The notes under the pieces: model-generated
The model's input: only the letters and a program-made list of their open reading frames with translations
Database searches by the model: none
Told to the model about the DNA's origin: nothing
Source: Glandiceps talaboti
Taxonomy: Eukaryota > Hemichordata > Enteropneusta > Spengelidae
DNA: 64,000 bases
NCBI RefSeq assembly: GCF_964340395.1
Contig: NC_135549.1
Coordinates: forward strand, 9,369,342 to 9,433,341
Reading direction: 5' to 3'
In this document: positions 40,301-52,300 of the stretch, piece after piece
Layout: every line of letters starts with the position of its first letter
How positions within the stretch are numbered: position 1 is the first letter of the stretch
Translations under genes and position numbers: made by a program

Positions 40301-43300
40301 CTTTTTGTATATGGTTTATGTAGAGTTGTCGTTGAACCATGTACAATAACAGCTGAAGAGTGACTCAACTGAAATATACTAGGTAAATTACATACACTTC
40401 AAGTTTGGACCTACTACTAAATATACGATATATTTTGGGTTGTATTAAATGTCCTTTAAAAAGTTTCAAGCATGATTGTTGTATATTAATTACTTTCATC
40501 TCATTTTCAATAATAATAATGATGACCTTTGACCCACGCAAGTTTGTCAGTCAAGATAGACTGACTTAAGCTTTATTTGTGAAACACACACAAACAATGA
40601 CAAACACTGATATAAGTTTATATTACCTTGAGTGCAATTTTGGCCATAGTGGTCACTCTGGCTGCACAATTCACATGCAGTACCAATGAAATTCTCAAAA
40701 CAATCACATGTACCATTGTTAGATATTCCCTCCATACACTGTAATGGATAATAGTTATTAACATTTCATGTGATACAGCCACATACTAAATCAATTGAAT
40801 AGTTTACCAGACTTGATATCACCGCTGCTAATATTGTTTGTTTGTCTGTTTCTTGTTTTCTTCCCCAGTTCATACCTGTTTTTGAGTTTTTCTGTGCCTG
40901 ATTTTACTAGTCATATTTTTTCTAATTTTAAATGATGTATGTTTTTTAATTTTATTGCAAGTGATACAATCAATCAATCAATCAATCAATCAATCCATCT
41001 ATCCACCCACCCACTCACTCATCCATCCATTCATCAACCAACCAACCAACCAACCAACCAACCAACCAACCAACCAACCAACCAACCAACCAACCAACCA
41101 ACCAACCAACCAACCAACCAACCAACCAACCAACCAACCAACCAACCAACCAACCAACCAACCAACCAACCAACCAACCAACCAACCAACCAACCAACCA
41201 ACCAACCAACCAATCAATTATGATTCAAAAGACATGATTCTGAACTACGTCCTTTTAACCTCAACTTGTCATTTATGTGTGGAAAGATTAACATTTCCAT
41301 CTTAGTTACCTACCTGACCATTGCCATTGCAAGGATCGAGAAATCCACCGGGACATGGCAGGCATGATTCACCATAAAATCCATCACAACAATCATCAAC
41401 CTGATTAAAGAATGAGACTCAGTATGTTACAGTACTGTACAATTCCAACAAAATATATATCTATCATGACTGGTATGAGAGAAAGGGGTGGGGGTGGGGG
41501 TGGGTGGGAGTGGATAAGCAAGCAGAGAGAACAGATCAGAGACAAAAGACACTTTCATAATTATAGATAAACTATTGAGTACTTTTTTCCCCTTTTCCAA
41601 AGAGATCTGAAACACATGGACATACAGGAAAAATGAACTTAGACTACAATGGATGACAAACATATCATTGCATATAAACAGAGTATTCTTTATTATAAAG
41701 TATATGACATTCCTGTGCTCATCTTTCCTTTGACATGAAAGTTATTTAAATCTACATTTGAATCACTTACTTGTGTTGTCTTATTGCAAACGTTTTTGCA
41801 TCCTTGGATAAATATACCACCTATTGTATTCCATACTGTAGCAGTATAGTCACAACCAGTCAAGACTTGTCCCTGAAAAGATAAAACAGTGAATTCTAAC
41901 CACGTACCAAACATCTACAATCAGCAGACTACAGTGCCACCAAGTGGTCACCGGGAAAGAAGTTATTTTGATGGTGAATCATGTACTAACAACCTATAGT
42001 GACATTGCGAGGTGAAACCAATGTGGGAAATTATTTTTTAAAAAACCCCAATATATGAAATGATTTTTTATTATTTTCTTGGCATGCTTTGATAATAATA
42101 CCAGAAGAAACACATTTTTTGGCATTGTAAGTTAGTACGCACAGTTTACCATGGTTACACCAAATTGGCTGTTATCAATCTTTTGTACTCCATAGTTTAT
42201 TGTATACAAAACACTTGTCTTTTCTAAATGTGATCATATTTCACCTTCCTGTTTCTGAAGTTGTACAAATGTTAAACTTTAATATTTCATTTCTTAGCAA
42301 AACACTGATTGTACAATGTATTAATTGAATGCACAGTGCCAAGTTACAGCGCCCTCAAACACACAATGGTCCAGTGCTTTTGTTTTAACAATACCACACA
42401 ACATCTTTTTCTCTGCACAGATGACTATGTCAGTACAGCATGAACACTTAATCAATTCACTGTGATGTTCCACTTTCTGTAAACTTGGGCACAGAATTCA
42501 TCCTCATTTCTTATGCTCAAAAATGAGAGAAAATAATGGTGTTCTTACTGTTGATATTGAATCTTGTGGACAGTTATCCAGTACTGAATATTGAAGACAA
42601 TCTCCACATGGCCCCTAAAATCAAACATTAATACAAATTTAATGGACTGATCACACAAGATCTGAAGGGTGGTAGATATTCCTGTGTGGCTTCTACAAAT
42701 AAAAATAATACAGCAAAGCAGATAGATAAAAAAAAACACACTGTTAAAGGGAGAAGGAAGTATGAGCAGCTTTCACTTTCCTCTCTGAACACTCTGAAAT
42801 GAATGTCAAAATTATACAAGACTATGACATACACCCTTTGATTTGATTTGGGTAAATTGTCTGCTTGGCTGCACCTGATATGCGTACATAGGATGACATC
42901 AAATTAGAACTTTACACAAACTTACCAGAACAGTTTGTGTCAAATTAACACTTTACAGACTTACCAGAACAGTTTGTCAAATTTGCACTTTACACAAACT
43001 TACCAGCACAGTACTTACCAGTACAGTTTGTGTCAATTAGCACTTTACACAGACTTACCAGTACAGTTTCTGTTTTCTCTGTGTCACATCTGTGTTTGAT
43101 AAGTGGCATGATGGAAGGAGGAATCAGTAGGCCATCAATGTAATGGATATAGCCATTTCTAGCCCGGATATTTGACTGTGTTATGTTGATTTTCCTACTT
43201 GCGTCTATGGGGTCTTTGATTTGAATAAGCCCCTATATATCAGAGGAAAAAATGTATCAGGATTAATAAATTATAGAAGCTTTCAAAATGAAAGAAAGGT

Positions 43301-46300
43301 AATAAATACATTAAAACTTTTGAAATTTTTCTGAAAAAAAAATTCTGTAAAAAAGTAAAAAAAATGTAGAAAAAGGAATGGATAGAAATGTTCCATGAAA
43401 GCTGACAATCATGCTGTAGAGTATTACACTGTCACCAAACTACAAAACTAAAATGCTGTTTTCAACATTCTGTACTCATAATATTTGGGAAATTTCAAAT
43501 TAACTGAAAAAGAAGACATACAATATATAGTTGAGATAAAGTGACTGTTTTGGAATCTAGATTGAAGCAACTATTTGAAGCATCTTTTTGTCTGAATCAC
43601 TAGGACATCATCAGTCTGCAGTGTAATGATGCTAAACTTGCTGGTCATGTGACCCCACAAATGGAGTCACCTGACAGTAGAGTATTGTTACGGTTGAGGG
43701 ACTGATTTTTTTTTTTGAATTTCACTGGATTCTATTCTTCTGTGTACATTGCATTCTGACATGTTATGCTCTGGACAGAGGTTTATGATCATAATAGTAA
43801 TGATTATACCTACCACATTATTTGTTGATATATACAATGTCGTCATTTGCATTGTACGAGTGTCTTTTTCCAGCAACAAGTTAGCTGATGTAAGCTAAAT
43901 ACAAATGAAAACAAGACAGAAAATATTTACATGTTACAAAGCAAATAATAACTGGACAAATACATGTTAGATAAAGTCTGACTTTTTAAAAAAAAAATTT
44001 TGTGCTGGGAATTCCTCCCAGCGATTTTCTGTTATGCAGACAAATACAAACAAACAAACACAAATGCTACAGAGATCCATTCGGGTTTGGGACTATGTGA
44101 CAGGGCTATCCTGCACGCTCCATATCACATTGCTGTGGAACTGTCAAGGCTTTCCCAGTCAGTCCATAGGCTATCCCAGAGTCAACCAGGCCCGGCAAAC
44201 ATAGCACCTGCGGGCTCCGTGTGACAATTAGACAATTATAAAAATTAGGGTCATTGCAAAAACTAACCATAGCTCCAACAACAATGTGGTTTTCCAATAA
44301 TTGTACCAATTTCCTTTTACCCTGAAAGAAGGAAGGAAAAAGAAGGAAAATTGTCAACCTCCACATTCTCATGTAGTATCAAATGAAAGGAACCAAAAAA
44401 ATGTGTGTAACCACAGGCACTGTAATATTTTATCTGTCTTTCATTTTGTAAATTGAGGAAATTTTCTGTAAAATACAAATTTACAAAATGGCAGCTAACA
44501 ACATTATTATCATCTCACTCTTGATTTTATTATTGTTAGAAAGGACACATGGGGTAAATGGAGACTTGTACTAACTTTGTAATATCAAGTAGTCCTAACT
44601 GGTTCCCAAAATGAGCTTTTTGGAAATGATTTTAAGAAAAATGAAACAGTTACTTCTTTTGACACAATATTTGCACTTCAGGTTTTTCAGGTAGACCAAC
44701 TGTTTATGGAGAATCCAATGTAGATAGATGTGATTTCAAGTAGACAGAACTATTGCATTGTCTCACCTCTGGTGTTGCCAAGTAATCTAGTGTTCCAGAT
44801 AACAAAGAATCAAAAGCATGGTTGTTGGGTGCAAGAACTGTAAATGGTCCTTGGTTGTCATGAACTAACGAGTCCAAATCAGCCTCCTGGACAGTAAAAA
44901 AACCCAAGTTATTGTACCAACATTGAACGTAATTTGCTGACAATGTAGTTTTTAACTGAACCTAGATGATTAAGAAAAATTATCCAAATAAAGTGTAGAG
45001 TAATTATTGACAACATTGACGATACCATTGCCTGTAGTTTTGGGAACACATAAATCCATCACAAAAACACAAGTACACATGTCAAGTGTTACAAGACCAT
45101 TGAAATAAGGTTTTTTTTTGAAATCATTTCATGATGGACATCATTCTTTATTCTAACTCACCTGAATCATTCCTTCCAGTCTGTTGAAGAGTCCTTCACT
45201 TTGTACCAACTCAAATATAGTTTTCTGCAAACAGAAATGACACATCAGTTAATATTCAAGGAAACTGAGGTCAGTTCTACTATAAGCAACAGTTGGTAAC
45301 TTTCAGCAGCTCAATTTTCATTGACAAAAATGGATTTGTGTGTCTGGTCCAATTTTCAATCTTTTTAATTTGAAAGTTCTCTGCTTATCAATTAATGTTG
45401 TGTGTATTGGTTGAGTATACTGATCAAATGAAGTATATGTCATTACACAGATGGCAAACCCTCCTGTGTCTTGATGTAGCAAGATTACAGATACATGTAT
45501 ATATAATGCATTATAACATTGCAATACATACCTCATCATCACTTTGAACACGTGGCTCTACGTACAAGACTCTGTCTATCACATGGATCAGTCCATTTAC
45601 TGCAGGGATGTTCCAATGTAGCAACCTCCCCTTTGCACTCCTGCCTTTCACCCTGTATCTCAGGAGAGTGGGATCCTACAATAAAGTGACCAATGTATTC
45701 ATATCATAAGTGGGAGTGTTTCCTTTCATTTTTCAAGTGTTTAATTTCGCCAAAAGTTTCAAGTTTCATAATTCAAAATCCCCCACATCTCTTCATAATT
45801 TCACAAAGTATACTATGATAAACTATGAGCAGTAATGATAAGGATATTTTTGCCAAGATTTGTGAAGCCATCAAAGAAAGAACTGAGTTGACAGAATGTT
45901 CATGGATTCAGGACTTTGATTTCTTTAAGAACATTTCTATTTGCCAAGTCAGTTCTTAAATTTGCTTCCAAAATTTTTTTGAGATTTAATTTAAACTTCT
46001 TATTGACTCTGTTGGTAGAAATGTTTAAGATTGAATTGTTTCATATGAATTTGACTACTATTTTGGTACATAGCCATGACCAAGAACGAAAGGTAGATTT
46101 TACTCTCATCCCCACAAACTCTGACTCGGTAGATTGATTTTACTCTCATCCCCACAAACTCTGACTCGGTAGATTGATTTTACTCTCATCCCCACAAACT
46201 CCGACTCGGTAGATTTTACTCTCATCCCCACAAACTCTGACTTGGCAGATTTTACTCTCATCCCCGCAAACTCTGACTCGGTAGATTTTTCAGCACTATC

Positions 46301-49300
46301 TCCTTACCCTATCACTGGCAGAGACTTCAGCTGGCATTCCTGTTAAAGTATAGATTTCATCAGTACCATTCAGTACCTGTGTATGTAACTGAGCTGGAAT
46401 GATGTGTAAACCATACAAGTACCTGCCAAAATCTGTTTCGGCTTCAGCCTGAGCCAACAGCTAAAATAAACATGAAAATGAAGGTAAAAGTTACATAACT
46501 ATCAAACATTTCAACCAACTAGAATGAAATGATGTGTAAACAATAAAAATACCTGGGAAAATCTGTGGCTCCCTTTGAAAGAAATTATGATTTCCCAGTG
46601 TTTCATAGCCTTCATTTCTGGTCCAAAAGTTGTCTCTGAACAGCACTCCTAGTGGCCAAACTATGCAATCTTTTGTCTTTCAGATACCAGGACTATGGCA
46701 TATTAGGATGACACAATTGCTTGTGTGATACATGATATCATATGAACAGCGCCCCTAGTGGCCAAACTATACAATCTTTTGTCTTTCTGATAACCAGAAT
46801 ATTATATATGAAGACACTTACATGTGTGTCTGCTTTGGCAAATGCATCATCATTAGGTACAAACACTGTGAAAAGTGGAGCATTGGTTAATAAGGAACCA
46901 TGGGATTGTTGGAAAACTCTGATAGCTGTTGTCAGTTGACCCTGCAAGGGGTTATTTACATCACCATTCATGTCTAACAATTGCTGAAAAACAAGACAGA
47001 AAACTTTTAGTTGGCAGAGAAAATGAGGCAAAGCAGAACTGATCAATATTTACACAATCATTCAAATGTCATCCAAATCACAAAAACATCACCGACTTGG
47101 CAAATTTGGGATCACAATGTTCAAAGAGTCAGAATTTTTGCAAACCTTGTGAGTTGAGTTTTCACTTGTGTGGCACCTGTACAACATGATGTATAATTGT
47201 CTTTTGCAGATCAATCTCACTGGGTGCAATCACAACACAATAAACACAGTTTTAAGACAATGCTAACCTACCTGAATAATGTTTCCAATGCATTTGTCAT
47301 CTTGCAGCATAAAGCCTTCCTTACATTGACAGTCAAATCCATAGGGCCCAAACATAGTACAGTCTGCATTGCGTTGACACTGGTTGTCACATACATCAAT
47401 CAAACTACAACCAATACCATCTGTGTAGCTTTCATATCCCCACTTGCATTGACAATGAAACTATAAAAAAACAAACAATATGACATATCATACAATTCTT
47501 GGTACCTGTAGTAGCTGTTTACCTCATGCTAGATCCTAAGAGGGTCAAAATAGAACAGGAAGGTTGACTTATTCTCAAATGCACCTATAGTAATGTTTGA
47601 AGTGCATGGAGTGGAAGTTAAGGTGTTGACCAAGGAATCGAATGTTCATTATTTTATGATGCACCTATGCAGGAATATTCAGTTTCAGGTTCTGAGAATT
47701 ACTTTCCTTGGTTGCCAGGAATGAGGAAAAAGATGAGTGGTATAGGGGACTGTGTCAGTAAGATTCCAAGAATAAATAGTGACAAAACTCTTTTATCACA
47801 AGTATTTTCCAACGACATGAAAAAAAAAATATTAATGGATTATATCAATATAGCTGTGCATGCTTAATCAAGAAATATTAGTAATGATTTTGAATGTTTT
47901 TCACTCATATTTTGAGCAATGTAGGAGCAATGAAAAAAGACATGCAATGACTTGTGTATGGTATACATTGATTCATTGATTCTATTATCAGAGTCACTGA
48001 TGCACAGCTTATACATACTTCTTTCAATTTTGTCATCTCTATTGTATGGGGGTGCAATTTGAATAGTAAAGTTCCTGTATAGGTTCATGCAGGGGTAATA
48101 ACAACAACAAAACACTCTGAACAGTGTGGGAAAATGCTATTATAATATAAAAAACTACCATTACTATATTACTATCTTACCTGTCCAGGTGCATCATAAT
48201 GACATGTAGAGGAATTTGTAGGACAGCCACCATAGTTTGTACTGCATGGATTGATAGCTGTACATGTGATACCATCTCCTTCATAACCTTGCCTACATGT
48301 ACAGTTGTGTTGGTTAGGGCCAGTATGTCTACAGTCAGCAGCTGGATCACAAAGACCTGGTGTCTCTATACACGGGTCAATTTCTGTCAATGTTACAATA
48401 ATGACACTTATTATTACATACATTATATGTACTTGCAACAGTGCGCATGCATACTTGTGGAACCATATTTGCACTGCAGTGCAATACCAAAAACATTAAT
48501 GCATACCTGCATGCAAATGATATGCAAATGAGGATACTATAATTCGTTCTACACGAAAGTACATGATCCCATACTGTCATATTTATGGAAACGTTTGTTT
48601 CTGATAAACATAGTACATATGTAATAATAACAGAACTCCATGCCACATGAGTTCCAGTGTGGATACTCAGGTATTTGCACTCATGCTTGCATTGTTTTCT
48701 GCTGCACTTTCAGTCACTACGCTCAGGTAAGTACTGCTGCAGAGAACACCTCAAGTATTTGTGCAAATACCCAGAGTACACCACATGCACTTGTCATGGT
48801 TTCTCACATGAGTGTTATGTTATCAATGGCAAAATAAGGATTACATGCGATCATGTCATTTTTCAGGACAAACTTTTAATACTATTTTGCCAGACAATTA
48901 ACTTTCTCATCCAAAATTTAATCTAAATCTGACAAGTATTGTTTTTTTCTATCCTAGACTGTACTTACCTTGACAAACATTGTTTATCTCTTTGTATCCA
49001 TCATCACAAGCACATGAATATCTTCCACCCTCCTCTAGCTGAGAGTCACAGTGGGAATTAGATGGACAGTTCGATGCCCTGCACTCATCACGTGCTGACA
49101 TGTGAAAGTAAAAAAAATAGAGACTGAAATTAGTTTCAACTATTACTTAATTTATAAATTCCTTTTTAATTTGAGTTTATCCCTATGGCATGTAACCTTG
49201 GTAGCCAATTTGATGAAGGTAAACTTATTGAAAGTTAAAAAATCTCATTGAATATCAACTTGAAGAGCCTTGAAATCTCACGTTATGTTTCTATGCCAAT

Positions 49301-52300
49301 GGTCCATACTACCTATGAATGACCTTGTAAAGGACCCAACAGTAATCTCAACATGTTTGACTAGACCACAGACAAAAGACCACAGACAGTGTCTATGACC
49401 AGACAAACATTGTAATTGTAATGACCCACTTCAATGACCTCTGGATGGCCATGAGGTTGACATTCAGGAGGTACTTCAAAAAAACCTGAGTATTTTAAAT
49501 CTTTTCAATATTTGCTTTGGAAGCCAATAGAAAAGTAAATCTCTGATCTTGGAAGAGGTATTTGCCAGGGCAATTAGGAACACAACATGAACTGCTTGTT
49601 TACAATTTGATGTAAACGTATTCAAAGGTGGCACACCAGTCATACTACTACTATGGTGTAGTCAGCCATTGTACTTACGTGCATCACAGTTGTTCCCTAC
49701 ATAGCCTGGGAGACAGAAACAGAATCCTTGGCCTTCAATGCCCGATTGGCACACACCATAGACACACTGACAAACTGTAAGTCAAAGAAAATTTTTCCAT
49801 GTAATCATAATACTAATCAGAAAGTATTGAACAAACACAAAATGCATATTGTAATTATGAAATGTTCATAGAATTCATCAAATATAATTATTGGTAACAT
49901 TTTAGGAAATTTCCATAGTGCACAAAAAATGATCATATACTAATACATACAATGTATAAGTTAATTCTATGTGTTGTGTTAGTGTTTTTGCTAAGGTCTG
50001 GGAACCCAGAAGAAGGAATTCTCTTAAATTTGGAAGTTTATTTCTAAATTTATACCATAATTTTGATGGGAAACCCTGGTAAAATGCCTGTGGTATTTAA
50101 GGTCATTTTACCTGTTTACTGCCATCCTTACATGTAACAAAAAGTGTGTATTGTTTTGCTTTGATGATTATGACAGTCTCTAAGTGTTTCTCAAGTCTGG
50201 TTTTACATGAAATTTAAGAAACTGCTTTAAAGACCAAGAACTTTTCCTAAAACACAGTGACAACTTTGGCATAGATATAAAATTACAAGAAGGCATTTGG
50301 ATCCTCTCAAAATGCTTCACAGAATTTCTTTTCTACTTTTTCTCTGACTAAATATCATTGTCCAGTTTCCATGTTTCTTTTGATGACCTGTTAAAATGTT
50401 GTTTTGTTTCCAGCATGACTGGAGTTATCAGACCCTGTCCCTGAAGAAACTGGTACAGTTTGATAAACAATTGTTCACTGTTTACCTATAGGTATAGTGT
50501 TTCTTGCTCAAGGCAATTGCTATTAAACCTATTTTCTTTTGAAAAAATCGGACACCTCATTAAGACAGTAAAAGATGATGATGCAACGCCCCCAATGAGA
50601 TAGCATGTGTTTGGAGTCTATGACAAATGATAGAGGCATGACCCTTTAATTCTAAACTACTGTGTCAAGGCGGATGTAGGCTGTTTCATAGAACATGCTT
50701 GAAAGTGGATGAAAGTTGGGATGCAGTTATATAGTCCACTTTAGTTTTACAGTATAACACAAAGTCCATGCTATCCTGTTTTACAGTATAACACAAAGCC
50801 CATGCTGTCATGTTTAACAACACAGCATAAAGTTCAAGCTGTCCTGTTTTACAGTACATGTATAACATAAAGTCCATGCTGTCTTGTTCTGTTCTACAAT
50901 ATGTGGGATTCTCACCTGAAGTACACTGTGGTCCATACAGATTGGTTGATGCACATCTGTCACATGCTTCTCCCCCAAATCCATCCGTACAAGAACACAC
51001 GCCACCCCCTGTAATTGTATCAGAACACCTTCCTCTACCATTACATGGGTTGTCTGAACCACCAGGACATTCTGAAAACAAATGATATATGATATTGTCA
51101 GGTCTGAGAACTATAATTTAATGGGTTGTCAGAAAACATTTATAGTATCTGGGGAATTTAATCACAGTGAAGACACAGTACCAGTAAATATTGAATTGTA
51201 TTCTGGAACTGTTCAACTAATTTCACACCTTGGTGGTTTTCTTGTTTTTCTTGAAAATGTCTGCTAAGGTATGAAACAAGTTGAAGATTTACATCATTTT
51301 TGTATTTACTGTCAATTATACACGTGTATATAAAGCACCACAAACAAGAGTCCAGCTTTATGCTATATGGTATCACCAGTTTTATTAACCCCCAGCTGTT
51401 GAATTCAATTCATCACGTACAAAGTGTTAACTTGTAGATAAAAAAAGATTGATTGAGAAACACAAATTGTTTATGAGACACTTGAGCTGCACCACCATCT
51501 TATAATAATACATTGTAGATGATGCAATGACCCTGACACATTGACAGACACTGTCTAATTTTGATTTCACTGTGTCTCAAAAGTAAAACATACCCCCCAC
51601 TTGTATCACTTGTATATGAACTGTATTTCAACAGAAATGTAGCTCCAATGTACCAAAATTTGGAAATTTACTTCCCCACCAAAAATAAAAATTATATGCA
51701 ATAAAAGTGCACTGCAGGCAGCACTGCCTTTAACCTAAAACAGTTACATTTTTAGTATATATGACCTTTCTTTCAAATATCTCATTTATTTATCACCTAA
51801 TTTATACAGTAATAAATGGATATTCTTTCAAACAATTTTAGTTATTTCAAAAAGTTTCTTATACAACTGAAGGTACTCCTCACAAATTGAAATGTGTGTA
51901 CATCTGATACTAGACATTTAGACAATCGTAGGAAAAGCATATCTCCGGTAGTTCCTGCTTCGTGATTCGACAACTTTCTAAATTTGTTGAGGATGAGGGT
52001 ACAACAGTTCTAAATTTGACCAAATCTAAACTTTGTCTTCCTGACTATAAGAATATCACACAAGTCTCCGGCCTCCACTTCCTTCTGCAAATCCTTGATA
52101 GTGGGGTCATTTTTGGAAACTGGAAATAACATCCATTTAGCAGGCCAACACCTAAATAAACATATTTGCACCATGGACCTTCTATTTTACAATGTTTTTG
52201 TGGCTAAACGGTACTCTAACAGGAATGGAGAATATTGTTCCTGTTTTAGCATCCAACATACATGTATAGTGTGCATCCTACATAGATGTACAATCTATTA

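Larger units (their letters stand above)
10103..49678. other. Remaining stabilin introns over 300 bp
   Basis: Introns not described elsewhere were read on both strands and show no gene or distinct element. Examples: 10103-10988, 17070-17687, 22684-23386, 25720-26349, 28564-29296, 35283-36198, 38221-38972, 39867-40626, 43233-43813, 47461-48180, 49095-49678. C-runs of 12-19 nt lie near 11281, 11601, 13183 and 29526. 49775-50915 is likewise empty apart from the array at its right end. Confidence 0.55.

Noticed and set aside
40939-41305. NQPT-repeat protein (plus) or VGWL-repeat protein (minus)
   Set aside because: Both are frames through the (CCAA)n tract in an intron.
50686-50915. Exon 2 extending through the downstream open frame to 50686
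   Set aside because: The EGF ends at a good GTGAGA donor at 50915 and the next EGF exon joins in phase; the extra frame is tandem-repeat DNA.
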